Positions 33,554 to 41,753 are shown, numbered from the stretch's first letter. The stretch is DNA of 64,000 nt from Marixanthomonas spongiae (GCF_003095375.1 NZ_QEHR01000007.1:186001-250000), one strand, 5' to 3'. Program-made: numbers and translations. The notes: generated by a model not told the origin, from the letters alone.

Positions 33554-34228
33554 ATGAAAAACCGAATATCATTTATATTTTTCTCTTCTATTTTGCTTTT
33601 TGCTAGTTGTGGAAAATCCGCTGAGCACCTTCTGTTGGAAGCGGAAAAATATGATGAGCTTGGACAATATGAAAAAGGAATTGAAATTTTGAATGAAGCT
33701 ATACGAATTAAACCCGACTATCTCGGAGCTTATATAAATCGTGGAGCATATAAATCAAGTTTAGAAAAGTACGACCAAGCGATTTCTGACTACCAAAAAG
33801 TGTTAGAATTAGACCCTAAAAATACTTTAGCAACTTATAACATTGGAAATAGCTATCGACAAGCCGGAAATTTAAATAAAGCAAAAGAATACTATGATTT
33901 AGCTTTTCAAACCAAAGGCGGAGAATTAATAACAATCGATTACGAACCAAACAGTATTATTGAAAAAAGCTTTTACGACGTTCCAAGTGCGGAAATTTAT
34001 TATAATCGTGGATTGGTTCATTACGACTTATATGACTATGAAAAAGCATATTCTGACTTTATGAATAGTCTAAAAAGTAACTATGAGCCTGCTGACAATA
34101 ACTATATGATTGGAGCTTGTCTATTTATGTCAGGAAATACGGAATTAGCTTGTGAACATTATAAAAAAGCAATTGAATTAGGAGATGAACTTGCAAAATC
34201 GGAATTTGAAAAGCATTGCGGAAAATAA
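33554..34228 (+). CDS. Cassette 12: tetratricopeptide-repeat lipoprotein
   Basis: 224 aa, 11 nt after the cassette boundary. The signal ends in a lipobox (LLFASC, Cys near 19). Four to five TPR motifs follow, for example YEKGIEILNEAIRIKPDYL, YDQAISDYQKVLELDPKN and LNKAKEYYDLAFQ, with a Sel1-like last repeat (CEHYKKAIELGDELAKSEFE). It is a protein-interaction scaffold exposed at the periplasmic side or surface; the partner is unknown. Confidence 0.85.
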   Translation: MKNRISFIFFSSILLFASCGKSAEHLLLEAEKYDELGQYEKGIEILNEAIRIKPDYLGAYINRGAYKSSLEKYDQAISDYQKVLELDPKNTLATYNIGNSYRQAGNLNKAKEYYDLAFQTKGGELITIDYEPNSIIEKSFYDVPSAEIYYNRGLVHYDLYDYEKAYSDFMNSLKSNYEPADNNYMIGACLFMSGNTELACEHYKKAIELGDELAKSEFEKHCGK

Positions 34229-34233
34229 AATAC

Positions 34234-34431
34234 TGTTGCCAACAATGTATAACCGCAATTACGGCGGATTCGACTACCCTACGGCTGCGCTCAGGACAGG
34301 TTGCATCCACTCGGAACGTTAGTGCTTAACCGAAAAACACTACCTTTGGTTATGAAAATAAAAAACATAAAACTTATTTATTGCACTCTAATAGGTAAAC
34401 TAAAAGCGGAAAAGGTGTTGATACAAACAAG
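34234..34431 (+). repeat. Chimeric attC site of cassette 12 (198 bp)
   Basis: R' TGTTGCCAAC is the exact complement of GTTGGCAACA at 33542-33551. The left half matches attC4 (TATAACCGCAATTACGG, CTACGGCTGCGCTCA). The right half lacks the matching CCGTAACTGACGGTTATA and instead carries CTAAAAGCGGAAAAGGTGTT, the sequence found at the head of the array (22938-22957). Confidence 0.7.
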
Positions 34432-34435
34432 TTAG
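34352..34435 (+). CDS. 27-aa short ORF resembling the array leader ORF
   Basis: ATG at 34352 and TAG at 34433-34435, whose stop is created by the cassette-13 start sequence. It ends with IGKLKAEKVLIQTS, matching the leader at 22887. TACCTTTG at 34341-34348 is only 3 bp upstream, so translation is uncertain. Confidence 0.25.
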   Translation: MKIKNIKLIYCTLIGKLKAEKVLIQTS

Positions 34436-34453
34436 CAAACATATGACCAACCA

Positions 34454-35113
34454 ATGAAAATTCTCAAAACATTCATAGTCCTTTTTATAATTGTTAGTTG
34501 TTCGGTTAAAAAAACTGAATACCAAATAACGGTATTTGATAAAGTTTTAGGAGCGGAAAATAGCAAAACTCTGAATTCACTCGTATCTGATTTTGAAAAG
34601 GATATTATTAAAAAAATTTATCCAAACCTAAAAACAGAGAAAGCCTACAAACAATTTTTAATCGATGTGAATGAAAACAAGTTGACTTTTAGGAACAAAA
34701 TTTCCTCTGAAAATAGAAAGAAATTTAACGATAGTAAATTAAAACTTGAAATCTACGAATATCCAGATTCTGTTTGGATTGAAGGCAATGATATTAAATC
34801 AAGGTTTACTTTCAAAAACGATGACGGAACAACCGACTATAGAATCGGATTTCATTCTGTAAATTTAAAAAAGAATATAGATTCATTAATAAAAGCGGAA
34901 TATAAAACACCTCGAATGAATTATGTTGGTGAATATATGCAAGCCATTAATAAAATAAAAGATGAGAATGACTTTTTAAAAGCGTTTTATGATGTTAAAG
35001 AAACAGCTGGATTTATTCACCCAGAAATTATGGCTGGAATCATATTAAAGAGTAAGCCTGATTTTTCAAGCCCAATTACCAAAGGATTAATAGTAATGGA
35101 GTTTGGATATTAA
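34454..35113 (+). CDS. Cassette 13: lipoprotein of unknown function
   Basis: 219 aa, 22 nt after the cassette boundary; the earlier ATG at 34443 is out of frame and stops at once. Lipobox at Cys16 (FIIVSC). The rest is charged and helical with a short beta-rich centre (SRFTFKNDDGTTDYRIGFH). No family is recognised. Confidence 0.7.
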   Translation: MKILKTFIVLFIIVSCSVKKTEYQITVFDKVLGAENSKTLNSLVSDFEKDIIKKIYPNLKTEKAYKQFLIDVNENKLTFRNKISSENRKKFNDSKLKLEIYEYPDSVWIEGNDIKSRFTFKNDDGTTDYRIGFHSVNLKKNIDSLIKAEYKTPRMNYVGEYMQAINKIKDENDFLKAFYDVKETAGFIHPEIMAGIILKSKPDFSSPITKGLIVMEFGY

Positions 35114-35123
35114 TAATAAATAC

Positions 35124-35251
35124 GTTTGCTAATACCGTGTATAATTAATGGCTAGTTCGAGCTCGCTTACGAAAATCCTCGCGGATTTTCAGTTTGGTGT
35201 GTACTTGCTAAGTTAAATGCTAAACCACGCAACTGCGCATAGCCTAGACCG
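35124..35251 (+). repeat. attC site of cassette 13 (128 bp), degenerate right core
   Basis: R' GTTTGCTAAT pairs with GTTAGCAAAC (9/10). Central hairpin AAAATCCTCGCGGATTTT. The right end reads GACCGCTAAAA, where the expected G|TT is G|CT, so recombination at this boundary may be impaired. Confidence 0.7.
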
Positions 35252-35270
35252 CTAAAAAAAAATTCGAGAA

Positions 35271-35819
35271 TTGATTGAAACTTTTAGAAATATAGAATAT
35301 CTAAAGCACGGAAACGAAAGGCAAAAACTCGCTTTTCATGAAATTAAGGAACATAAAATTTTTGAGGTACTCAAAAAATATAACCCCATTCTTACTGGTA
35401 CTATTCCAATAGGAATCGATTTACCTGAAAGCGATTTAGACATTATTTGCGAATGCGAAAATCATTTTGAATTTAAAATGTATTTGACAAGGAAGTTTTC
35501 AGAAAAAAAAGATTTTAAAGTTTATTCAAAAAAGCAAAACGGAATTGAGTCAACTGTTGCAGAATTTAAAACCGATAATTTTCTGTTTGAGGTTTTTGGA
35601 CAAAATATCCCAACCGAAAAACAAAACGCATATCGACATATGATTATTGAAAACAGAATTTTAAACGAAAAAGGAGTTGACTTTAAGCAGAAAATAAAAA
35701 AATTAAAATCTGACGGACTTAAAACAGAACCTGCTTTTGCCAAACTATTAGGACTGAAAGGAAACCCATATACCGAATTGTTAAAACTGGAAATAAAAAC
35801 AATGGACACCAATCTATAG
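35271..35819 (+). CDS. Cassette 14: DUF4269 nucleotidyltransferase-like protein
   Basis: 182 aa. F(R)NIEYLKHGNERQ and GTIPIGIDLPESDLDII (about 44-60) fit DUF4269, whose fold relates to nucleotidyltransferases; the two acidic residues of DLD are present. The start is a TTG at 35271 with no nearby ATG, so the 5' end may have been lost at the degenerate cassette junction. The last codons overlap an attC-like left half. Confidence 0.78.
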   Translation: MIETFRNIEYLKHGNERQKLAFHEIKEHKIFEVLKKYNPILTGTIPIGIDLPESDLDIICECENHFEFKMYLTRKFSEKKDFKVYSKKQNGIESTVAEFKTDNFLFEVFGQNIPTEKQNAYRHMIIENRILNEKGVDFKQKIKKLKSDGLKTEPAFAKLLGLKGNPYTELLKLEIKTMDTNL

Positions 35820-35833
35820 CCGCAATTACGGCG
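35806..35833 (+). repeat. attC remnant at the end of the array
   Basis: ACACCAATCTATAGCCGCAA followed by TTACGGCG matches the left half of attC4. No right half or R'' follows. The remaining bases to 36019 contain no supported gene. Confidence 0.55.
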
Positions 35834-36019
35834 TCTCGAAGCTTCAGGAACCCACCCTTTGGCTACGGCTGCTCAACAAACGGATACTAAAGAAAACTAC
35901 TGAATTTGATTTCTCAACAGTTGAAAAATTTCGAAAACATAACTTAAAGGCCAGATTACAGAAAAAACACCTTGACTTAATTTTAACCTTATCCATAAAA
36001 GCGACAATCAAAACCCGAT

Positions 36020-36667
36020 ATGAGCATAGTAAAAAACATACTAAAATGGTTGTTTTATTTCTTGCTCCTGCCGTTGACATATCTAATTGTTTCTCTACTA
36101 CTATCTGCCATTACGGTAAATAATGATGAAGTTGATTCCCATCCGCAAAAAACCATCTACCTAAGCACAAACGGCGTGCATATAAACATAGTATTAGCAA
36201 AAGGAGATATAAATCGCTCGCTTTTGTCCGGAATAAAGCATGAGGAAACCGAAGAGTATTTGTCCTTTGGCTGGGGCGACGCCGAATTTTATCTCAACAC
36301 CCCAACTTGGAATGATTTGACGTTTAAAACTGCTTTTAAGGCTTTATTTTTAAAAAGCAGCACCCTAATGCATATAACCCGTTACAAACAAAAACAAACC
36401 GATTGGATAGCCATAAAAGTAACCGAATCCGAATTAAAAAAATTAAACGCTTACCTACTGGAAACGTTTAAAACAGATGAAAACGGCCTGAAAATCAGGC
36501 TTAAAAACAAAGGGTATGCAGCAAACGATGATTTTTATAAAGCCAACGGCAGCTACTCCTGCTTTAAAACTAGCAACACGTGGGCAAATACCGGATTTAA
36601 AAAAAGCGGACTCAAAGCCTGCCTTTGGACGCCTTTCGACTTTGGGTTATTGAACAAATACGAATAA
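36020..36667 (+). CDS. TIGR02117/DUF2459 family protein
   Basis: 215 aa. One N-terminal membrane helix (about 8-32) and the sequence order TNGVHINIVL, LSFGWGDAEFYLNTPTW and SYSCFKTSNTWANTGFKKSG are typical of this family, annotated in places as urease-associated though unproven. GC content is higher than in the adjacent array, so this is the first ordinary gene after it. Confidence 0.82.
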   Translation: MSIVKNILKWLFYFLLLPLTYLIVSLLLSAITVNNDEVDSHPQKTIYLSTNGVHINIVLAKGDINRSLLSGIKHEETEEYLSFGWGDAEFYLNTPTWNDLTFKTAFKALFLKSSTLMHITRYKQKQTDWIAIKVTESELKKLNAYLLETFKTDENGLKIRLKNKGYAANDDFYKANGSYSCFKTSNTWANTGFKKSGLKACLWTPFDFGLLNKYE

Positions 36668-36786
36668 AAACGGTTGCTAAGCTTCACAATTAAGCATTGT
36701 GAAAAAGACACCTGCCCAATTGGGTTTTATGAACCTCTCCGTTTAATTTTACTTGTACCTTTGATTATAAGTTGTGATTTTCAGTT

Positions 36787-37161
36787 TTAAACATCTTTAA
36801 ACCACGTTTCAAAATACGGGCCTACCATTGGGATGGGTTCTTTTTTTCCGTTAATGGCATTTACCAACCCCAAGACCCATAAAACCATCAAGGCAAGGCT
36901 GCCTATTGAGGATATAAACCAACCTATATAAGGCAGGAAGCTTAAAATCATCAATGCAAAGCCCGTTACCGCCAATCCCAACGACTGCCGGATATGAAAA
37001 GCTGTAAAAGCATTCTTTTTATCCTTATTGCTCACAAAAGCGATGATCAAACCTATAAGCGTGATATAGGCAATAATGGCCATGCTGTCTTTTTCTTTAA
37101 CCGAAGTAGCCGGTTCTTGTGGTGTTGGTTGTTCTCTGGTGGTGTTGTTCATATTACTCAT
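36787..37161 (-). CDS. DUF4870 membrane protein
   Basis: 124 aa. The N-terminus is proline/glutamine-rich, followed by four hydrophobic segments with the DUF4870 pattern SMAIIAYITLIGLIIAFVSN and AFTAFHIRQSLGLAVTGFAL. Small four-helix membrane protein of unknown function, possibly envelope-stress related. Confidence 0.85.
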   Translation of the reverse strand: MSNMNNTTREQPTPQEPATSVKEKDSMAIIAYITLIGLIIAFVSNKDKKNAFTAFHIRQSLGLAVTGFALMILSFLPYIGWFISSIGSLALMVLWVLGLVNAINGKKEPIPMVGPYFETWFKDV

Positions 37162-37218
37162 TTTATGTGTTGGTGGTTTTAATTATTTTTTTGAAACAAC
37201 TAAAATGCTATGGAAGAA

Positions 37219-37317
37219 AGGCTTTCTTGGTCTTCCTGCAACCCAAAGTTTTGGGAAGTTTAAAAATAAGAAAGCCTAAATTCCACAGTGGTAAATAACG
37301 CTCCTCTTCGTTATTTA
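37219..37317. repeat. Two inverted repeats downstream of the laminin-B lipoprotein
   Basis: AGGCTTTCTT (37219-37228)/AAGAAAGCCT (37268-37277) is a perfect 10-bp pair. TAAATAACG (37292-37300)/CGTTATTTA (37309-37317) overlaps the stop codon of the minus-strand gene. Neither has a T run, so they may stabilise or weakly terminate the transcript. Confidence 0.45.
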
Positions 37318-37946
37318 TCTATAATGATATTGTCCAAGCCGCCATTGTCAGGACCGCTCTCAAATTCACCACGTATTGAAAATTCCGTTACGTTAGCAAG
37401 TACGGCTTTAATATCGGCTTCGGTGGCTTCAACTTCACTGTCATACTCTCCTATAAGCCAACCGTTGCCTGCGCTTATCGTTACACTATAATCGGTCCAG
37501 TCTTCACCAGGATAAGCATCTGGGCTATACACATATGTAATTTGAGTGTCACCATTTTTAAAAATTATATCACTGTTTTCAAACTGATTTGACATATCTG
37601 AATCTTGAAACAAACTAAAACTTAGTTTCGCACCATAAAACTCATTTTTGTCACCGTGATATGTTTCTGGAGCGGTAAAATACCATACCCCACCCTGTAC
37701 ATTGTCATCTGCATAGATGTATCCGTCCTGCACTCCTCCATCGGGCGAATAAGATGCTTCAGTGTAGCCGCCTTGGGCATCACCAGTTATTCTCCAGCCT
37801 TCAGCATTTTCTTTGAACATGCTATCTGCAATAGGTTTATCCTCGGCTTGTGGCCCTGAATCGTCATCCTTGTTACAGGCAGATAAAAGTGCCAGGCTCA
37901 GAGAGGCAATGATGATTGTATGTAGTCTAACTTTTATTCGTTTCAT
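37311..37946 (-). CDS. Lipoprotein with laminin-B-like domain
   Basis: 211 aa from the ATG at 37946; upstream in-frame residues are rejected because MKRIKVRLHTIIIASLSLAL is a good signal with lipobox LLSAC. The body (W..TAPETYHGDKNEFYGAKL, DSDIIFKNGDTQITYVY, FSIRGEFESGPDNGGLDN) follows the laminin IV type B domain pattern. It probably acts as a surface carbohydrate- or cell-binding lipoprotein. It is one of two lipoprotein genes downstream of the LytTR system. Confidence 0.78.
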   Translation of the reverse strand: MKRIKVRLHTIIIASLSLALLSACNKDDDSGPQAEDKPIADSMFKENAEGWRITGDAQGGYTEASYSPDGGVQDGYIYADDNVQGGVWYFTAPETYHGDKNEFYGAKLSFSLFQDSDMSNQFENSDIIFKNGDTQITYVYSPDAYPGEDWTDYSVTISAGNGWLIGEYDSEVEATEADIKAVLANVTEFSIRGEFESGPDNGGLDNIIIDK

Positions 37947-38175
37947 AATAAATTTTGTAGTTTTTTGATGTTTGTGTTGATTTTGACTGCAAATGTAACC
38001 CACCTATTTCCTGAAACAAACCCCATATAGTGGGCGTAGTAGTTTTATGAGTATACGGTTGCTTTTAATGAGCATTCAACAAATTGTGGTTTTTAGATGA
38101 AATGTAGACGGAAAAATTCATGTTGCTATTTCAGATAAGAACAGTACCGTCCCTTTAAAATGAAACTGCAGGTGT

Positions 38176-38745
38176 TTAATATCCTGGAGGCAAATTCACA
38201 ATGAACGTTCCTGAAGCCGAAACCATTTGTCGGTCGTTGTTTTCATCTAAATAAGAAAAGGTCCCTTCAAATTCAATTTCAAGGGCAGCGAATTTTGGCA
38301 CCCCTTCCCCTAAATTGACTTTTTTCCCTATGATAACTTTTGCCGTCCCAGATTCCGAAGCATATCCGATATCAGAAGATGGCTTAAACTCTATACTCGA
38401 ATTACCTTCATCGTCCAAGGAAACATTGTCCCCTTGACCATTGGGATATACAAACCCTCCTACAGCTATCATATCGTTGTTTTGAAGCGAAAAACTAACC
38501 TGTGTCGTGGTATCGTCTTGATAAAACACCGATACGGCTGAAATTGCACCGTTTTCACCTTCGGTACCGTACACATTATCGATTTTGCCTGAAAAATTTT
38601 GGCCATCTACCGTAATGTTGTATTCATGAGCTGCGCCAGAAGTGTTTTCTTCTTCTTTGGGATCGTTCTTGTCCTTACTGCAACCTGACATTAAGGTAAG
38701 AAAGGCCACCACAGCGATATAAATTGTTTTGTTGATTGTTTTCAT
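38176..38745 (-). CDS. Lipoprotein of unknown function, candidate LytTR target
   Basis: 189 aa with lipobox LMSGC (Cys near 22) and an aspartate/serine-rich linker. The remainder is beta-rich (VTVDGQNFSG is read here as NITVDGQNFSGK; VIIGKKVNLGEG; ASGTFIVNLPPG at the end). No family is recognised. Its upstream region carries a 21-bp-spaced direct repeat suited to LytTR binding. Confidence 0.75.
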   Translation of the reverse strand: MKTINKTIYIAVVAFLTLMSGCSKDKNDPKEEENTSGAAHEYNITVDGQNFSGKIDNVYGTEGENGAISAVSVFYQDDTTTQVSFSLQNNDMIAVGGFVYPNGQGDNVSLDDEGNSSIEFKPSSDIGYASESGTAKVIIGKKVNLGEGVPKFAALEIEFEGTFSYLDENNDRQMVSASGTFIVNLPPGY

Positions 38746-38827
38746 AAACTGGATTTTTTAATAGGTTGTCGTTTGTTTTTATTATTAGACAACAATACTA
38801 TCCATTAAACACGGGAGCAACAACCCT

Positions 38828-38857
38828 CACTTAGTGTTTGGCGATACTCACTTAGTG
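38828..38857 (-). promoter_or_regulatory. Direct repeats spaced by 21 bp, candidate LytTR operator
   Basis: CACTTAGTG at 38828-38836 and again at 38849-38857: identical 9-mers exactly 21 bp apart (two helical turns), 83-112 bp upstream of the lipoprotein ATG. LytTR regulators bind pairs of ~9-bp direct repeats with 12-bp gaps. Confidence 0.6.
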
Positions 38858-38903
38858 ATTGGTGCACTATTTTTTTTAAGATGAAAACTAAATAAATGAA
38901 CAG

Positions 38904-39662
38904 CTACTTAAACCGAAGCATGGTTTCTAAAATATCGTTGATCTGTTCTGCCTTTTGGCGAGAAACCGGGATTTCTGCTTCGTCTTGCATAATTAAACTG
39001 CCACCGTGGTGCTTTAATATGCCTTTTACAAATTGTGGGTTGATTAAATGCGACCGATGTACGCGGATAAAACCATGATCCCCTAAAAGCTCTTCAATTT
39101 CCTTTAAGGTACGGCTGATCAAGATTTTATTCTCATCGGCACAGTAAACATTTGTATAGTTACTGTCCGATTGGCAACGGACGATACTCTTTATTTCCAC
39201 AATTTGATATCCAATTCCCGTGGGCAGCGCTATTTGGGAGCAGTCCTTACCTCCTTCCTGTAAATGGTCATGCAGTAGTTCCCATTGTTTACTGCTGGTT
39301 TTTTTACGACGTTTTTCCCAGTTGGAAAGTGCTTTTACAATACTTTTTTCGGTAATGGGCTTCAACAGGTAATTAATGGCGCTATATTTAAAAGCCTTGA
39401 TCGCATATTCGCCGTAGGCCGTGGTGAAAATCACGTCAAAATCGATGGGTTGTAGCTTGTCCAATAAAGCAAAACCATTGAGGCTGGGCATCTCGATATC
39501 GAGAAACAGCAAGTCTGGTGGATTGTTTTTAATAAATTCCAATCCTTCCAGCGGATTGTTAAAAACCCCGGTAATGGTATAGTCTGAATGGGCTTTTTCA
39601 ATTAAACTTTTCAACACATGGGTGCAGTGGGCTTCGTCGTCAATAATAATCACGTTCGTCAT
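38904..39662 (-). CDS. LytTR-family response regulator
   Basis: 252 aa. An N-terminal receiver domain (VIIDDEAHCTHVL; phosphorylation Asp in LLFLDIEMPSLNG near residue 57; Lys in KPITEK near 107) and a C-terminal LytTR DNA-binding domain (IVEIKSIVRCQSDSNYTNVY, FIRVHRSHLINPQFVKGIL). It pairs with the LytS-like kinase 9 bp upstream. Regulated genes probably include the downstream lipoprotein. Confidence 0.93.
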   Translation of the reverse strand: MTNVIIIDDEAHCTHVLKSLIEKAHSDYTITGVFNNPLEGLEFIKNNPPDLLFLDIEMPSLNGFALLDKLQPIDFDVIFTTAYGEYAIKAFKYSAINYLLKPITEKSIVKALSNWEKRRKKTSSKQWELLHDHLQEGGKDCSQIALPTGIGYQIVEIKSIVRCQSDSNYTNVYCADENKILISRTLKEIEELLGDHGFIRVHRSHLINPQFVKGILKHHGGSLIMQDEAEIPVSRQKAEQINDILETMLRFK

Positions 39663-39671
39663 AATTCAATA

Positions 39672-41684
39672 TTAATAGGTTAGTGTAATTCGCGTTCCTA
39701 AAACAATACCGTCTTCTTCAAGGTCGGTTATTTTAAAATGGATGGTCTCTTCACGTAAATGATTGTACAGCGCCAATCTGTCTTTAACGATTTTAGTACC
39801 CATGGATTTGTGCACTTTCTCTCTTTTATCACTGGCAGCTCTCCCAATACCGTTATCTTCTATTGTTATTTTTAGCCGCGTTGAAGTATCGAAAACAATC
39901 GATAATTTTTTTTCGGCTTTTAAACTGGGGTGCAACCCGTGCCATATTGCATTTTCAACCAAGGGTTGTAATAATAACGGCGGAATATGGTATTGAGAGA
40001 GTTCCTCTTTTGAAGAAACCTGTAAGCTGTAATTTAATTCTGGCCCCATCCGGCTCTTTTCCAAAGATAGATAGAGTTTTATAAATTCGAACTCTTCTTC
40101 CACAGTGATTTTTTCCCGGTTGCTGTTTTCCAGTATGTCGCGCAGTAAACTGGAAAAATCGTCCAGATACGTCATGGCAGCATCATTTCTACCGGTCATA
40201 ATCAGGTTTTTGATGGCGGTCATGCTATTGAAAATAAAATGCGGGTTCATTTGCGCGCGCAGGACGATCATTTCGGTTTCCTGGATCTTTTTCATAAAAT
40301 CGTCCTCTATTTTCTGTTGTTTTTCTTGTTCTATTTCAGAATACAATTGGATGAGCTCTTCGGTCTTTTCATTTACCTTTTTGTCCAGCTCACGGTTCAT
40401 GTTTTTTTGCAATTGTTGGTTTTCTTGCAGTTGTGCTATAAACCCAGCATTCACTTCTTCTTTTTCTTTCTGAAGCAAGAACATATTCTTTCCCAAAGCC
40501 AGTGAAAAACAATACACTTCTGCCAACAAGCCTATCTGAAACACAATGTTGGCTGCTTCTTTAAAATTGAACATACTACCTTGGCTAAAGTAACCAATGT
40601 AAGAGGCCAGCAATGCACCTATGAAAAAAAACGTTTGACCTACTATAAAATAAACCAGTAAGGGATGTTTTACTTTGTAGATGATCCAAAAAATCAACAC
40701 GAAGTTCAGCGGCAAAATAATTAAGCGCACCCAAGTAAATACTTGCTGTGACACCTCCCCGTCGTAAAATAACTGTGTGAACAAAAACTGTGCAATGGCA
40801 TAACCAAAACAGGCCAAGCCCAAGTATTTAAGGATGGACGCTAAAAGCTGGTCGTAGTTTTTTACCCGCAGCAGTTTTAAAATAAAAAAAACGTAAAACC
40901 CAATAAATGCGAATTGCACGGGTTCCATTAAATCATCGGCCAGTTTTGGGAAATAGTTGAAAAAATTGCCCACTGGCGCCAAGGTGCCGCGCAATGCCAA
41001 AAACCCGTACACCAACTGAAAAACCAAATAACCTAAATAATGAAGGTAGAGATTGTCCCGCAGCCGTATCCAAAACACCAAGGCAAATATTAAAATGGTA
41101 AAAAGCGATATAATATAAAAGTAGATAAACCCTATGGAATAAGCCTGTTCTTTATAATTGCTGAGGGCAAATTCCCAATAACTGTTTTCAGAAAAAATAG
41201 CAGGAGCCGTAATTTTACTATGAACTTTTTTTACAGCTAACCTTATGTAAAGCTGTGATTTTTGAAAAGGCAAAAAGGTCAGTTTTGTAAAAAAGTTTTC
41301 CGATGCGTTGGCACGTTGGGGCAGCGGCACAAAATACCCGTTTTTCATCTTTTTGAACCCTTGCCCCCATTCTTGGTAAACAGTTGTATAGTGATTGAGG
41401 CTGTACAGATAGTTATGAATCGTATCCCCAGAGCTATTTTCCATTTCAAAAGATAGCCACAGCGCTTTTTCCGGCGGTGTGGTAAATGAGGCATCATAAG
41501 TTTTCCAAGCTGTCTGCTGTTGTATTTCCTTAAACGAGACATCCAATCCCGTGCGCACTGCCTTTACTTTGTTGCTTTGCACCAATTCCAAGTTATGGGC
41601 TATGGAATCGGCTACTATTTGTCCTTGCAGGCACCAAAGCCCCAATAACAAATAGCTTGATATTAAAGTAAAGAAATGCTTCAT
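39672..41684 (-). CDS. 7TM-DISM LytS-like sensor histidine kinase
   Basis: 670 aa. Signal peptide (about 1-23), an exported 7TMR-DISM-type domain (to about 180), seven membrane helices (about 185-400), a coiled coil (about 405-450) and a C-terminal His-kinase/HATPase pair: phosphoacceptor region RAQMNPHFIFNSMTAIKNLI (about 482-501), N box LLLQPLVENAIWHGL and G box DNGIGR. Cognate to the adjacent LytTR regulator. A further CACTTAGTG lies upstream of the gene. Confidence 0.93.
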   Translation of the reverse strand: MKHFFTLISSYLLLGLWCLQGQIVADSIAHNLELVQSNKVKAVRTGLDVSFKEIQQQTAWKTYDASFTTPPEKALWLSFEMENSSGDTIHNYLYSLNHYTTVYQEWGQGFKKMKNGYFVPLPQRANASENFFTKLTFLPFQKSQLYIRLAVKKVHSKITAPAIFSENSYWEFALSNYKEQAYSIGFIYFYIISLFTILIFALVFWIRLRDNLYLHYLGYLVFQLVYGFLALRGTLAPVGNFFNYFPKLADDLMEPVQFAFIGFYVFFILKLLRVKNYDQLLASILKYLGLACFGYAIAQFLFTQLFYDGEVSQQVFTWVRLIILPLNFVLIFWIIYKVKHPLLVYFIVGQTFFFIGALLASYIGYFSQGSMFNFKEAANIVFQIGLLAEVYCFSLALGKNMFLLQKEKEEVNAGFIAQLQENQQLQKNMNRELDKKVNEKTEELIQLYSEIEQEKQQKIEDDFMKKIQETEMIVLRAQMNPHFIFNSMTAIKNLIMTGRNDAAMTYLDDFSSLLRDILENSNREKITVEEEFEFIKLYLSLEKSRMGPELNYSLQVSSKEELSQYHIPPLLLQPLVENAIWHGLHPSLKAEKKLSIVFDTSTRLKITIEDNGIGRAASDKREKVHKSMGTKIVKDRLALYNHLREETIHFKITDLEEDGIVLGTRITLTY

Positions 41685-41744
41685 TTTAGCTAAAATAGCA
41701 TTCTATTTTTAAATTTAAGCCCAAGTTTAGCATTCAGTAGCTTT

Positions 41745-41753
41745 CACTTAGTG
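41745..41753. promoter_or_regulatory. Third CACTTAGTG site, upstream of the kinase gene
   Basis: The same 9-mer as in the lipoprotein operator, about 60 bp upstream of the kinase ATG. A degenerate half (AGTTTAGCA) lies 21 bp away. Suggests autoregulation; the rest of 41685-42035 contains a hairpin AAAACCGCA/TGCGGTTTT but no gene. Confidence 0.4.

Larger units (their letters stand above)
22971..35833 (+). mobile_element. Integron-type gene cassette array, 14 cassettes, no integrase seen
   Basis: Fourteen units, each with one + strand gene 11-44 nt from its start (about 185 nt in cassette 1), are separated by palindromic sites. Each cassette begins with GTT plus a private sequence, and its reverse complement follows the gene: GTTGTGGGTA/TACCCACAAC, GTTGCCTGTA/TACAGGCAAC, GTTGCCAACA/TGTTGGCAAC, GTTGGGCATA/TATGCCCAAC, GTTGGCAACA/TGTTGCCAAC are 10/10; six others match 8-9 bases. 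This is the R''/R' relation of attC sites. Boundaries (G|TT): 22970, 24462, 25753, 26524, 27240, 28110, 29028, 30006, 31004, 32080, 32958, 33542, 34431, about 35251. The block is markedly more AT-rich than its flanks. No tyrosine recombinase is encoded in the window. Confidence 0.88.
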
